A DNA stretch of 14,275 nucleotides, taken from the NCBI GenBank assembly GCA_002454505.1, contig DKJA01000038.1, positions 1 through 14,275 on the forward strand, in the 5' to 3' direction. The DNA comes from Oxalobacteraceae bacterium UBA6704 (GTDB lineage: Bacteria; Pseudomonadota; Gammaproteobacteria; Burkholderiales; Burkholderiaceae_D). The stretch's first letter is position 1, and the number at the start of each line of letters is the position of its first letter. Under the pieces are notes generated by a model that saw only the letters and a program-made list of their open reading frames with translations, searched no databases and was not told the origin of the DNA. Positions 1 through 6,950 of the stretch are shown piece after piece. Made by a program: the position numbers and the translations under genes.

Positions 1-130
1 AAATGCAACTAACATCCACCACCGGCTGGGGACTGTCCCCGCAGGGGCCTGTCCCCGGGGTTGCTTTTGACTGTGCTTGAGCGCCACTGCTGTAAGCACC
101 GCCCACGCTCAATTTAAAAATGCAACTAAC
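1..130. repeat. 13-bp direct repeat flanking the first REP-like unit
   Basis: The 13-mer aaatgcaactaac occurs at 1-13 and again at 118-130, 117 bp apart, with a REP-like unit (24-60) between the two copies. Identity stops after base 13. The left copy touches the window edge, so the true repeat may be longer. It could be an old target-site duplication or the remains of a tandem duplication. No gene is visible in 65-199. Confidence 0.6.
24..60 (+). repeat. REP-like 37-bp unit (copy 1, single)
   Basis: A GC-rich unit starting ggctgggg and ending tgtccccgggg. It holds two short odd-length palindromes in tandem (ggggactgtcccc, then a one-mismatch version, ggggcctgtcccc), joined by gca. The same unit recurs at 5461, 5535 (inverted), 13985, 14059 (inverted) and 14239. 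Unlike the later pairs, no inverted partner follows within the next 100 bp. It lies downstream of the 3' end of the minus-strand AraC-type gene. Confidence 0.85.
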
Positions 131-199
131 CGAAATCCAACAACACTACATCAACCCCCGGCGGCGGCAACCCCACCCGCCGCCGCCGCACCCCCGTCT

Positions 200-1231
200 T
201 CATGAAACTCCATGCACCGCGCCGCATACACTGCGCCGCCACCGCGCCGGCGGCATCCCGACAACCCGCCCGAAAGCTCGCGTAAAAGCCGCCTCCGACT
301 CATACCCAACCTCCAGCGCAATCGCGGCCACGGGCGCGCGGCTTTGCCGCAACAGCGTGGCCGCCATCTCCATGCGCCAGCGCGCCACGTATTGCGCCGG
401 CGGCAGCCCGACCAGCCGCGCAAAGCGTTCGCAGAACGCCGAGCGGGACAGGGCGGCCGCGCGCGCCAGCGCGTCCACCGTCCAGCCGTTCTGCGGCTGC
501 TCGTGGATCAGCGCGAGTGCGCGGCCCACGTGGCGGTCGCGCAGGCCGGCCAGCCAGCCGGTCGCATGGTCCGGCAGCTGCCGCGCATAGCGCTGGATGG
601 CATCGATGAACATCGTCTCGCTGATACGTTCGGCGACGGCAACGCCGCCTGGCGCCGCGCTGTGCGATGCCAGCACGGCCTGCCGCATCAGGTGGCGGAT
701 CCACGCGCCGTCGCCATCGGCCGGCACGTGCAGCAGCCGGGGCAGGGCCGCCAGCAGCGGGTTGAACGGACCGTGGTCGCAGCCGAGGAAGCCGCACACG
801 ATGTTGCCGCCATCAGTGCCGCCGCCCGATGGCGCACAGGCTGGCGCGCCCCAGGCGAAGTCGCTGCTGCTGAACAGGGCGACGGGCATCGGCTTCGGCA
901 CGTCGCGGGTGGCCGCCACCCAGTCGGGCGAGAAGCGCATCGGCGCGATGCCGGGCGCGCTGCACAGCACGTGGGAATCGCCTTGCGGGAACACGACGAC
1001 GTCGCCGGCTGCCAGCCGTACCGGCGGCTGGCCCGGCAGCGCCGCCCAGCCGGCGCCTTCGACGATCACGTGGTATTCCATCACGTGCTCGGCACCCGGG
1101 ATCACGGTGGCGGCGATCTCGGCCGCGGGCGGCGCCTCGACCGACCATTCGCTGCCGACGCTGACGGCGTAAAACACGGCGCCGCGCAGGCGCACGGTGC
1201 GCAGCACATCGGACAGGGTATCGGTGGCCAT
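200..1231 (-). CDS. AraC-family transcriptional regulator with N-terminal cupin domain
   Basis: A 343-residue DNA-binding regulator. Residues about 8-100 look like the cupin_6-type AraC sensor domain, including YHVIVEG and a glycine/proline turn followed by AAGDVVVFPQGDSHVL. Residues about 232-335 form the AraC/XylS double helix-turn-helix: first helix pair around 250-275 (TVDALARAAALSRSAFCERF), second around 298-322, ending with GYESEAAFTRAF and GMPPARWRR, both typical of the family. The start at 1231 is preferred over upstream in-frame starts at 1246 and 1387 because GGGAG lies 8 bases before it and the cupin similarity begins soon after; extra N-terminal residues would be low-complexity. 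It is divergent from the methyltransferase and probably controls it, itself or both. The ligand cannot be told from sequence. Confidence 0.9.
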   Translation of the reverse strand: MATDTLSDVLRTVRLRGAVFYAVSVGSEWSVEAPPAAEIAATVIPGAEHVMEYHVIVEGAGWAALPGQPPVRLAAGDVVVFPQGDSHVLCSAPGIAPMRFSPDWVAATRDVPKPMPVALFSSSDFAWGAPACAPSGGGTDGGNIVCGFLGCDHGPFNPLLAALPRLLHVPADGDGAWIRHLMRQAVLASHSAAPGGVAVAERISETMFIDAIQRYARQLPDHATGWLAGLRDRHVGRALALIHEQPQNGWTVDALARAAALSRSAFCERFARLVGLPPAQYVARWRMEMAATLLRQSRAPVAAIALEVGYESEAAFTRAFGRVVGMPPARWRRSVCGAVHGVS

Positions 1232-1350
1232 CGCGCGCTCCCGCATCGCGGACGATCGGGCAAGGATGAACGACGCCCGGCCAAGCGTCAAGCACGGCGG
1301 CGGCGAATAATGGGCTGGCCCATCCGGGCGACCACTGAAGGAGACCAGAA
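1232..1350. promoter_or_regulatory. Divergent promoter region with a small palindrome
   Basis: The 119-bp gap between the AraC-type gene and the methyltransferase must hold promoters for both. On the plus strand aataat (1306-1311) matches the -10 consensus at 5 of 6 bases and is overlapped by TGGGCtgGCCCA (1311-1322), a place where a bound protein would block initiation. On the minus strand TTGACG (complement of 1286-1291) is a possible -35 with only a weak -10 after it. The ribosome site aaggag (1338-1343) sits 7 bases before the methyltransferase ATG. Promoter assignments are guesses from consensus; the ribosome site is clear. Confidence 0.4.
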
Positions 1351-2202
1351 ATGACGCATATGGCTGAAACCGCAAGTGCACATTCATCCCCGTCCAGGCC
1401 GGCGATGGACTACGCCGCCATCAAGGAACGCCAGCAAGCCACATGGGCCAGCGGCGACTTCGCCGTCGTCGGCACCACGCTGCAGATCGTCGGCGAGCTG
1501 CTGGCCGAAGCGGCCGACGTGCGGGGTGGCGAGCGCGTGCTCGATGTGGCGGCCGGCAACGGCAACGCCACGCTGGCGGCCGCGCGCCGCTTTGCCGACG
1601 TGACGTCCACCGACTACGTGCCGGGGCTGCTCGACAAGGGCCGCGAGCGGGCCCGGGCGGAAGGACTGCAGGTGACGTTCCGCGTGGCGGATGCGGAAGC
1701 GCTGCCGTTCGCGGATGGCGAATTCGACTGCGTGCTGTCCACGTTCGGCGCGATGTTCGCACCGGACCAGCGGCGCTGCGCCGCCGAAATGCTGCGTGTG
1801 GTCCGGCCGGGCGGGCGCATTGGCCTGGCCAGCTGGACGCCGCAGGGCCTGATCGGCCAGGTGTTCCGGCTGATCGGCAGCTACGTGCCGCCGCCGGCCG
1901 GGCTGGCGTCGCCCGCGCTGTGGGGCACCGATGCGCACCTGGCCGAACTGTTCGGCGAGCGCATCGAGATCCGCAGCACGCGGCGCATGTTCAATTTCCG
2001 CTACCGCTCGCCGGAGCATTTCGTGCAGGTGTTCCGCGACTTCTACGGCCCGGTGCTGAAGGCGTTCGCGGCACTGGATGGCGACAGGCAGGCCGCGTTG
2101 CACCGCGAGCTGCAGGCGCTGGCGGAGCGGTGCAACGTTTCCGGCGCCGCGGCGCTGGTGGCGCCGGCCGAGTATCTGGAGACAGTGATTACCCGGCGCT
2201 AG
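1351..2202 (+). CDS. Class I SAM-dependent methyltransferase
   Basis: A 283-residue cytoplasmic methyltransferase of the UbiE/Methyltransf_11 type. Motif I, VLDVAAGNGNATL, is at about 63-75 (SAM-binding glycine loop). The acidic end of strand 2 is D88 in TSTDYVPG. RVADAEALPF (111-120) is the motif II region, followed by FDCVLSTFGAMFAPD. LRVVRPGGRIGLASW (about 148-162) is the post-motif III strand seen in the UbiE group. The ATG at 1351 has a strong ribosome site (aaggag, 7 bases upstream). The C-terminal third (FNFRYRSPEHFVQVFRDFYG) carries the substrate pocket, and its substrate is not recognisable. It is divergent from the AraC-type regulator, which suggests inducible expression. It is unlikely to be ubiE itself, because no ubiquinone genes are nearby. 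Confidence 0.88.
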   Translation: MTHMAETASAHSSPSRPAMDYAAIKERQQATWASGDFAVVGTTLQIVGELLAEAADVRGGERVLDVAAGNGNATLAAARRFADVTSTDYVPGLLDKGRERARAEGLQVTFRVADAEALPFADGEFDCVLSTFGAMFAPDQRRCAAEMLRVVRPGGRIGLASWTPQGLIGQVFRLIGSYVPPPAGLASPALWGTDAHLAELFGERIEIRSTRRMFNFRYRSPEHFVQVFRDFYGPVLKAFAALDGDRQAALHRELQALAERCNVSGAAALVAPAEYLETVITRR

Positions 2203-2209
2203 AACAGCA

Positions 2210-2234
2210 GGGCAGGCCGCCGTGAAGCCTGCCC
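2210..2234. terminator. Possible bidirectional hairpin between convergent genes
   Basis: A perfect 8-bp inverted repeat, GGGCAGGC / GCCTGCCC (2210-2217 and 2227-2234) with a 9-base loop, sits in the 44-bp gap between the methyltransferase stop and the stop of the convergent hemerythrin gene. No run of T follows on either strand, so intrinsic termination is uncertain, although the position is right. Confidence 0.45.
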
Positions 2235-2246
2235 TTCACGATTGCT

Positions 2247-2831
2247 TCAGGCGTGCGCCTTGCGCGGAATGAGCTTGAACGCGGCAAACGCCGCACCGGC
2301 CACGCCCAGCACCATTGCCGCCGTGCTGCCGGAGAAGCCCACGGCCGTGTTGGCGGCGATCTTGCCGGCCTGCGGCGTCACCAGCTGGAGCCGGCGCCGA
2401 GTCATCGCCATGCCAAGTTCGGTGAGCCGGTCTGCTGGCAGCAGCCGTTCCGCATCAGGCAGCAGCACGGTTTCCTCATCGGCCACATGGTGCATCACGT
2501 CGCGCATCAGTTCGTGCATCAGCACGTCGTGCTGCGGATCGGCGGCCTTCGTTGTTCGCAGCCGCGCGATCACGCGGCGCATTTCGTTGTGTTCCGGCTC
2601 CGCCTTCAATATTGTCGGGTCCGACCCTTCCAACTCCCGCATCACCGGGTAAAATATTTCTTCTTCCAGCGTGGCGTGGATTTCCAGCGCCGTGCAGATG
2701 GTCTCCGCGAGCGCTTTCTTCACTGTCGGTTTCTGGCTTGCCGTGTACTGGTGGAAGGTCACCATCACGTGCGAGTGGTCGAAACGGATCATGTCGGTAA
2801 TCGTCGGGCTGAGCTTGTTAAGTGAAAACAT
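2247..2831 (-). CDS. Hemerythrin HHE-domain protein with C-terminal hydrophobic segment
   Basis: A 194-residue protein. The helical bundle carries the spaced histidines and glutamates expected for a di-iron hemerythrin-like site: H19/H21 and H27 (DHSHVMVTFH), H52 and E56 (IHATLEEE), H81 (EPEHNEM), H106, and H114/H115 with E119 (MHHVADEE). Such proteins bind O2 or take part in iron, NO or redox stress; which applies here is unknown. After the domain, residues about 158-186 (AANTAVGFSGSTAAMVLGVA and following) form a Gly/Ala-rich hydrophobic stretch ending in basic residues (KLIPRKAHA), probably a tail anchor. The start at 2831 has AAGGAG close upstream; an in-frame start at 2906 adds an unrelated Arg/Pro-rich leader and is rejected. 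It is convergent with the methyltransferase and divergent from the cyclic-di-GMP protein. Confidence 0.87.
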   Translation of the reverse strand: MFSLNKLSPTITDMIRFDHSHVMVTFHQYTASQKPTVKKALAETICTALEIHATLEEEIFYPVMRELEGSDPTILKAEPEHNEMRRVIARLRTTKAADPQHDVLMHELMRDVMHHVADEETVLLPDAERLLPADRLTELGMAMTRRRLQLVTPQAGKIAANTAVGFSGSTAAMVLGVAGAAFAAFKLIPRKAHA

Positions 2832-2987
2832 CGTGATTCTCCTTGTTCGCGGTTTCTCTCGATAGTAAGGCCGCGCAGCCGACGGCAGCGTAGGAGCGCC
2901 ACTCATGCGCGCGTCGGCAGGGCGCGCGCCGTGCTGGTGCCTGCCGGACTATATTGTCGTCAAAGAAAAGAAAATAGAAGGGCAGGC
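2832..2987. promoter_or_regulatory. Divergent promoter region, hemerythrin / GGDEF-EAL gene
   Basis: 156 bp between two divergent starts. tatatt (2950-2955) is a 5-of-6 match to a -10 for the plus-strand gene, with no convincing -35 at the right distance. gaaggg (2977-2982) is the likely ribosome site for the ATG at 2988. AAGGAG on the minus strand serves the hemerythrin gene. No clear operator is visible. Confidence 0.35.
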
Positions 2988-5507
2988 ATGGAAAAGAAGT
3001 ACCGGCAAGCCAGACGCCAGCAATTGCCGGCACGACGGGCGCGGCGCCCGCTGCTGAACCGCTTCGGCGACCTGTTCCAGGATCACCCGCAGCCGATGTG
3101 GATCTACGACCTGGCCACGCTGCACTTCCTGCGCGTGAATGCCGCCGCCTGCGCGCAATATGGCTACACGGAAGAGGAATTCCTGGCCATGACCATCCGC
3201 GACATCCGTCCCACCGCGGACCTGGCGCGGCTGGCTGCCAATATCGCGGCCAGCGAAGGCCGCCTGCCGCAGGCTTCCGGCGTGTGGACGCACCTGCGCC
3301 GCAACGGCTCGGGCGTGTCGGTGCGGATTTCTTCGCATGCGATCAGCTACATGGGGCGCCGCGCACGGCTCGTCGTCGCGCTCGACGTGACGGAGTCGGT
3401 CGCGCTGGAGCAGGCGCTGTACCAGTCGGAGCAGCTGTACCGGCGGCTGATCGACACCATGCCCCTGGAGGTATTCTGGAAGGCGCTCGACCTGCGCTTC
3501 GTGGGCTGCAACCGCGTGTTTGCCGAAGCGGCCGGGCTGGGCGATCCGGCGCTCGTCGTCGGCAAGCGCGACGCGGACATGCCGTGGAAATCGCTGGCCG
3601 AGGTGATCGGCGCCGAGGATCGGCAGATCATCGAGACGGGCGAACCGATGCTTGATTTCGAAGGGTGGACGACGGGTGCCGACGGCCGTCCCCGCTGCCA
3701 GCTGATCAACAAGCTGCCGCTGCACGGGCCGGACGGCGAAATCGTCGGCCTCCTGGGCACCGTCGAGGACATCACGGCGCGCAAGGATGCGGAGGAAACG
3801 CTGCGGCTGCAAAGCCGGGCGCTGGCGGCCAGCATCAACGCCATCCTGATCACGCGCTGCATCGGCAAGCAGGACGTGATCGTGTATGCCAATCCCGCCT
3901 TTGCCCGCATTTCCGGCTACGAGCTGGCCGAGGTGGCGGGCCGCGACTGCCGCTTCCTGCAGGGCGCCGACCGCGACCAGGAAGGCCTGCATGCGCTGCG
4001 CGAAGCGCTGCATGCGGACCGCGAAGTGACCGTCGTGCTGCGCAATTACCGCAAGGACGGCACGCTGTTCTGGAACCAGCTGCACACGGCGCCGGTGCTC
4101 GATTCCAGCGGCCGCGTCACGCACTGGGTGGGCGTCATCAACGACATCACGGCGTCGATCCGCTACCAGCAGGAGCTGGAGCACCAGTCGAACCACGATG
4201 CGCTGACCGGGCTGCCGAACCGTAACCTGTTCAACGACCGCCTCGAACAGGCGATCGCCTACGCGGCCCGCTACGAACACGAGCTATGGGTGGCCGTGCT
4301 GGACCTGGACAACTTCAAGCTGATCAACGACACGCTGGGCCATGCCATCGGCGACAATCTGCTGCTGACGGTGGCCGAGCGGCTGCGCGCCGCGCTGCGC
4401 GAATCGGACACCGTGGCCCGGCTGGGCGGCGACGAATTCACGCTGCTGCTGCAATCGCAGCATGGCGGCCTGGCACCGCGCACGGTGCAGGCGGTGCTGG
4501 ATTCCATCAGCGCGCCGATGCGGCTCGGTGCGCACGACCTGGCACTGACATGCAGCATGGGCGTGGCCGTCTATCCGCGCGACGGCGACACGGCCGCGGC
4601 CCTATTCAAGCATGCCGACATCGCGCTGTACCGCGCCAAGGATGCGGGCCGCAACCAGGTGCAGTTCTATACGCAGGAAATGAATGCCCGCGTCACCGAA
4701 CGGACGCTGATCGAAGGGCATCTGCGCAACGCGCTGGTGCGCGACGAATTCGAACTGTTCTTCCAGCCGCGCGTGCATTGCACGACCGGCCGGATCGCCG
4801 GCCTGGAAGCGCTGCTGCGCTGGCGCCATCCGGAGATGGGCCTGGTGCAGCCGGGCCGCTTCATCGGCGTGGCCGAGGACACGGGCCGCATCGTGGAAAT
4901 CGGCGAATGGGTGCTGCATGCGGCCTGCCGGCAGGCGAAGGCGTGGCAGGATGCGGGATTCGGCGCGGTGCCGGTGGCGGTGAACGTGTCGCCGCGGCAG
5001 TTCCGGCACGCCGGCTTCGTCGACGACGTGCTGGGCGCCTTGCGCGACAGCGGCCTCGATCCGCACTGCCTGGAACTGGAGCTGACCGAGTCGGTGATGA
5101 TGCACAACGTGGAGGCGGTCGAGTCGGCCATGCGCCAGTTGAAGGATGCCGGCATCCTGCTGTCGATCGACGATTTCGGTACGGGTTACTCCAGCCTGGC
5201 CTACCTGCGCCGCCTGCCGCTCGACTATTTAAAGATCGACCAGAGTTTTGTCCGCGACATGCTGACCGACCCGCCGGGCGCCGCGATCGTCCGCTCCATC
5301 ATCGCGTTGGGCCACAGCCTAGGCTTCCGGATCATTGCCGAAGGCGTCGAGACGGCCGAGCAGATGGAATATTTGCGAAGGGAAGGGTGCGACGAGATCC
5401 AGGGCTATCTGTGCAGCCGGCCCGTGCCGGCCGATGCGGCGGGATTGTTATTGCGGAACGGGCTGGGGACTGTCCCTGCAAGGGACTGTCCCCGGGGCTG
5501 TTCTTGA
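2988..5507 (+). CDS. PAS-PAS-LOV-like-GGDEF-EAL cyclic-di-GMP enzyme
   Basis: An 839-residue signalling protein with no obvious membrane segment. Domains: PAS about 25-137, PAS about 146-268, LOV-like PAS about 278-392, GGDEF about 400-560, EAL about 580-825. GGDEF is intact at 480-484, with an inhibitory RxxD site (RESD, 471-474) exactly five residues before it, so cyclic-di-GMP synthesis with product inhibition is plausible. The EAL signature is at 607-609 (GLEALLRWRHP), with NVSPRQF, ELTESVM, IDDFGTGYSSL, LKIDQSFV and IAEGVET all present, so phosphodiesterase activity is also plausible. The LOV-like domain has GRDCRFLQ with Cys321. The ATG at 2988 is chosen over an in-frame GTG at 2931 because it has a ribosome site and the extra residues look non-coding. 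The last 15 residues (GLGTVPARDCPRGCS) and the stop are encoded by a REP-like repeat, not by a normal EAL end. Confidence 0.93.
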   Translation: MEKKYRQARRQQLPARRARRPLLNRFGDLFQDHPQPMWIYDLATLHFLRVNAAACAQYGYTEEEFLAMTIRDIRPTADLARLAANIAASEGRLPQASGVWTHLRRNGSGVSVRISSHAISYMGRRARLVVALDVTESVALEQALYQSEQLYRRLIDTMPLEVFWKALDLRFVGCNRVFAEAAGLGDPALVVGKRDADMPWKSLAEVIGAEDRQIIETGEPMLDFEGWTTGADGRPRCQLINKLPLHGPDGEIVGLLGTVEDITARKDAEETLRLQSRALAASINAILITRCIGKQDVIVYANPAFARISGYELAEVAGRDCRFLQGADRDQEGLHALREALHADREVTVVLRNYRKDGTLFWNQLHTAPVLDSSGRVTHWVGVINDITASIRYQQELEHQSNHDALTGLPNRNLFNDRLEQAIAYAARYEHELWVAVLDLDNFKLINDTLGHAIGDNLLLTVAERLRAALRESDTVARLGGDEFTLLLQSQHGGLAPRTVQAVLDSISAPMRLGAHDLALTCSMGVAVYPRDGDTAAALFKHADIALYRAKDAGRNQVQFYTQEMNARVTERTLIEGHLRNALVRDEFELFFQPRVHCTTGRIAGLEALLRWRHPEMGLVQPGRFIGVAEDTGRIVEIGEWVLHAACRQAKAWQDAGFGAVPVAVNVSPRQFRHAGFVDDVLGALRDSGLDPHCLELELTESVMMHNVEAVESAMRQLKDAGILLSIDDFGTGYSSLAYLRRLPLDYLKIDQSFVRDMLTDPPGAAIVRSIIALGHSLGFRIIAEGVETAEQMEYLRREGCDEIQGYLCSRPVPADAAGLLLRNGLGTVPARDCPRGCS
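5461..5497 (+). repeat. REP-like unit (copy 2, forward arm of a pair)
   Basis: A 37-bp unit of the same family as 24-60. It contains gggactgtccc twice, 16 bp apart (5466-5476 and 5482-5492), each a palindrome around a central T. It lies inside the last codons of the GGDEF/EAL gene. With the inverted copy at 5535-5571 it can pair at 35 of 37 positions around a 37-base spacer. Confidence 0.88.
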
Positions 5508-5534
5508 ATTTGCCTGAGTTCAGGCGAACGACAA

Positions 5535-5571
5535 CCCCGGGGACAGGCCCCTGCAGGGACAGTCCCCAGCC
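5535..5571 (-). repeat. REP-like unit (copy 3, inverted arm of the pair)
   Basis: Reverse complement of the family unit, differing from copy 2 at two positions. The spacer holds its own small inverted repeat, CCTGAgtTCAGG. The pair sits between two convergent genes and could form a large hairpin in either transcript, giving termination or 3'-end protection. The arrangement resembles paired REP elements (BIMEs) of other bacteria; function here is inferred. Confidence 0.85.
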
Positions 5572-5585
5572 GACAGTCCCCAACC
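5572..5585 (-). repeat. Truncated REP-like unit touching the MFS stop codon
   Basis: gacagtccccaacc is the reverse complement of the first 14 bases of the unit at 13985 (ggttggggactgtc). It directly follows the inverted copy and ends at the base before the transporter stop codon (5586-5588, minus strand). It is probably a broken third copy. Confidence 0.6.
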
Positions 5586-6950
5586 TCAGTCCCTGATTTC
5601 AAGGGCGCGATTCACGGACAGCGCCGCCAGCGACCCCACGGCGCCCGACAGCAGATACAGGCTCACGTAGCCGAGACCGAAATTGGCCGACAACCCCAGC
5701 GCCACCAGCGGCGCAAACGCGGCACCGGCCAGCCACGCCAGATCGGACGTCAGCGCGGCGCCCATGTAGCGGTGGCGCGCCGTGAAGTTGGCGGTGACGG
5801 CGCCGGCCGCCTGGCCGTACGACAGTCCCAGCAGCGCGAAGCCGACCAGGATGAAGATCGTCTGGCCCGTTTCGCCGCCCTGCATCAGCGTCGGCACGAA
5901 GCCGGAGAAGATGGCGATCAGCGCGGCCAGCGTGCCCAGCGTGGTGCGGCGGCCGAAGCGGTCGGCGATCACGCCGGAAGCGATCGTGCCGACGATGGCA
6001 ATCGCGGCGCCCCACATCTGCAGCACGAGGAAGTCGGCCACCGGGCGGTTCGAATACAGCTGCACCCACGACAGCGGGAACACCGTCACCAGGTGGAACA
6101 GCGCATAGCTGGCCAGTGCGGCCAGCGCGCCGATCAGCACGTTGCGGCCCTGCGTGTGCGACATCTCGGACAGCGTGACCGGTTCCAGTTCGCGGTCGTC
6201 CAGCAGGCGGGTGTATTCCGGCGTGGAGACGAGGCGCAGCCGGGCAAACAGGGCAACGACGTTGATGGCGAAGGCCACGAAGAACGGGAAGCGCCAGCCC
6301 CAGTCGAGGAAGTCCAGCGCGGACAGGTTGGCCGCCATGTAGGCAAACACGCCAGCCGCGATGATGAAGCCCACCGGTGCGCCCAGCTGGCCCAGCATCG
6401 CGTACCAGCCCCGTTTGTTGTGCGGCGCGCTCAGTGCGAGCAGCGACGGCAGCCCGTCCCACGAGCCGCCCTGGGCCACACCCTGGCCGATGCGGAACAG
6501 TGCGAGCAGCACGAGTGCCGTGCTGCCCGCTTCGGCAAACGACGGCAGGAAGGCGATGCCGACGGTGGCTGTCCCCAGCAGGAACATGGCGCCCAGCAGC
6601 TTCGCTTCGCGGGAGTAGCGCCGCTGCACCCACATGAAGAACACGGTGCCGAACGGCCTTGCAATGAAGGCAAACGAGAAGATGACAAAGGAATACAGCG
6701 TGGCGTCGAGCCGGTCGTCGAACGGGAAGAACAGCTGCGGGAACACCAGCACGGAGGCGATGGCGTAGACAAAGAAATCGAAGTATTCGGAGGCCCGCCC
6801 GATTACCACACCGACGGCGATTTCGCCAGGGTGGATTTCGCCGTGGCGGGCATTGATGTTGCGTGCGCCGCTACTGGTGGGACTTGCCGGATAATCCGCC
6901 GGCGCGCCACCGTTGAAGTTGGTGCCATCGTAAGTTGTATTCGTAGCCAT
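5586..6950 (-). CDS. Major facilitator superfamily transporter, MHS (metabolite:H+ symporter)-like
   Basis: A 454-residue inner-membrane carrier with about 12 predicted membrane segments after a hydrophilic 45-residue N-terminus. Family features: GRASEYFDFFVYAIAS in helix 1 (compare the metabolite:H+ symporter helix), ARPFG (97-101) at the end of helix 2, LFRIGQGVAQGG (151-162) in helix 4, WGWRFPFFVAF (218-227) at helix 6, and the ADRFGRR loop signature (329-335) between the two halves' equivalent helices. The matching loop in the first half (about 102-117) has lost the usual GDRxGR pattern. The ATG at 6950 fits the family's length; the upstream in-frame start at 7064 adds unrelated sequence. 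Substrate unknown; sugar acids, dicarboxylates and similar are usual in the family. It is divergent from cyoA and convergent with the GGDEF/EAL gene. Confidence 0.88.
   Translation of the reverse strand: MATNTTYDGTNFNGGAPADYPASPTSSGARNINARHGEIHPGEIAVGVVIGRASEYFDFFVYAIASVLVFPQLFFPFDDRLDATLYSFVIFSFAFIARPFGTVFFMWVQRRYSREAKLLGAMFLLGTATVGIAFLPSFAEAGSTALVLLALFRIGQGVAQGGSWDGLPSLLALSAPHNKRGWYAMLGQLGAPVGFIIAAGVFAYMAANLSALDFLDWGWRFPFFVAFAINVVALFARLRLVSTPEYTRLLDDRELEPVTLSEMSHTQGRNVLIGALAALASYALFHLVTVFPLSWVQLYSNRPVADFLVLQMWGAAIAIVGTIASGVIADRFGRRTTLGTLAALIAIFSGFVPTLMQGGETGQTIFILVGFALLGLSYGQAAGAVTANFTARHRYMGAALTSDLAWLAGAAFAPLVALGLSANFGLGYVSLYLLSGAVGSLAALSVNRALEIRD

Noticed and set aside
24..60. REP-like units as a CRISPR array
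   Set aside because: Units are scattered, occur in inverted pairs, lack regular unique spacers in series, and have no cas genes nearby.
2931..2987. GTG start extending the GGDEF/EAL protein by 19 residues
   Set aside because: No ribosome site before it, and the added residues are unlike a PAS protein leader; the ATG at 2988 has a purine-rich ribosome site.
2949..4280. 443-codon minus-strand open frame opposite the PAS domains, and a 435-codon plus-strand frame (5772-7079) opposite the transporter
   Set aside because: Both are antisense shadows with low-complexity, strongly charged translations and no family features; the opposite strands encode clear proteins.
5461..5571. REP pair as a classical intrinsic terminator
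   Set aside because: The hairpin is strong but no T-run follows on either strand; a role in termination or RNA protection remains possible but is not shown by sequence.
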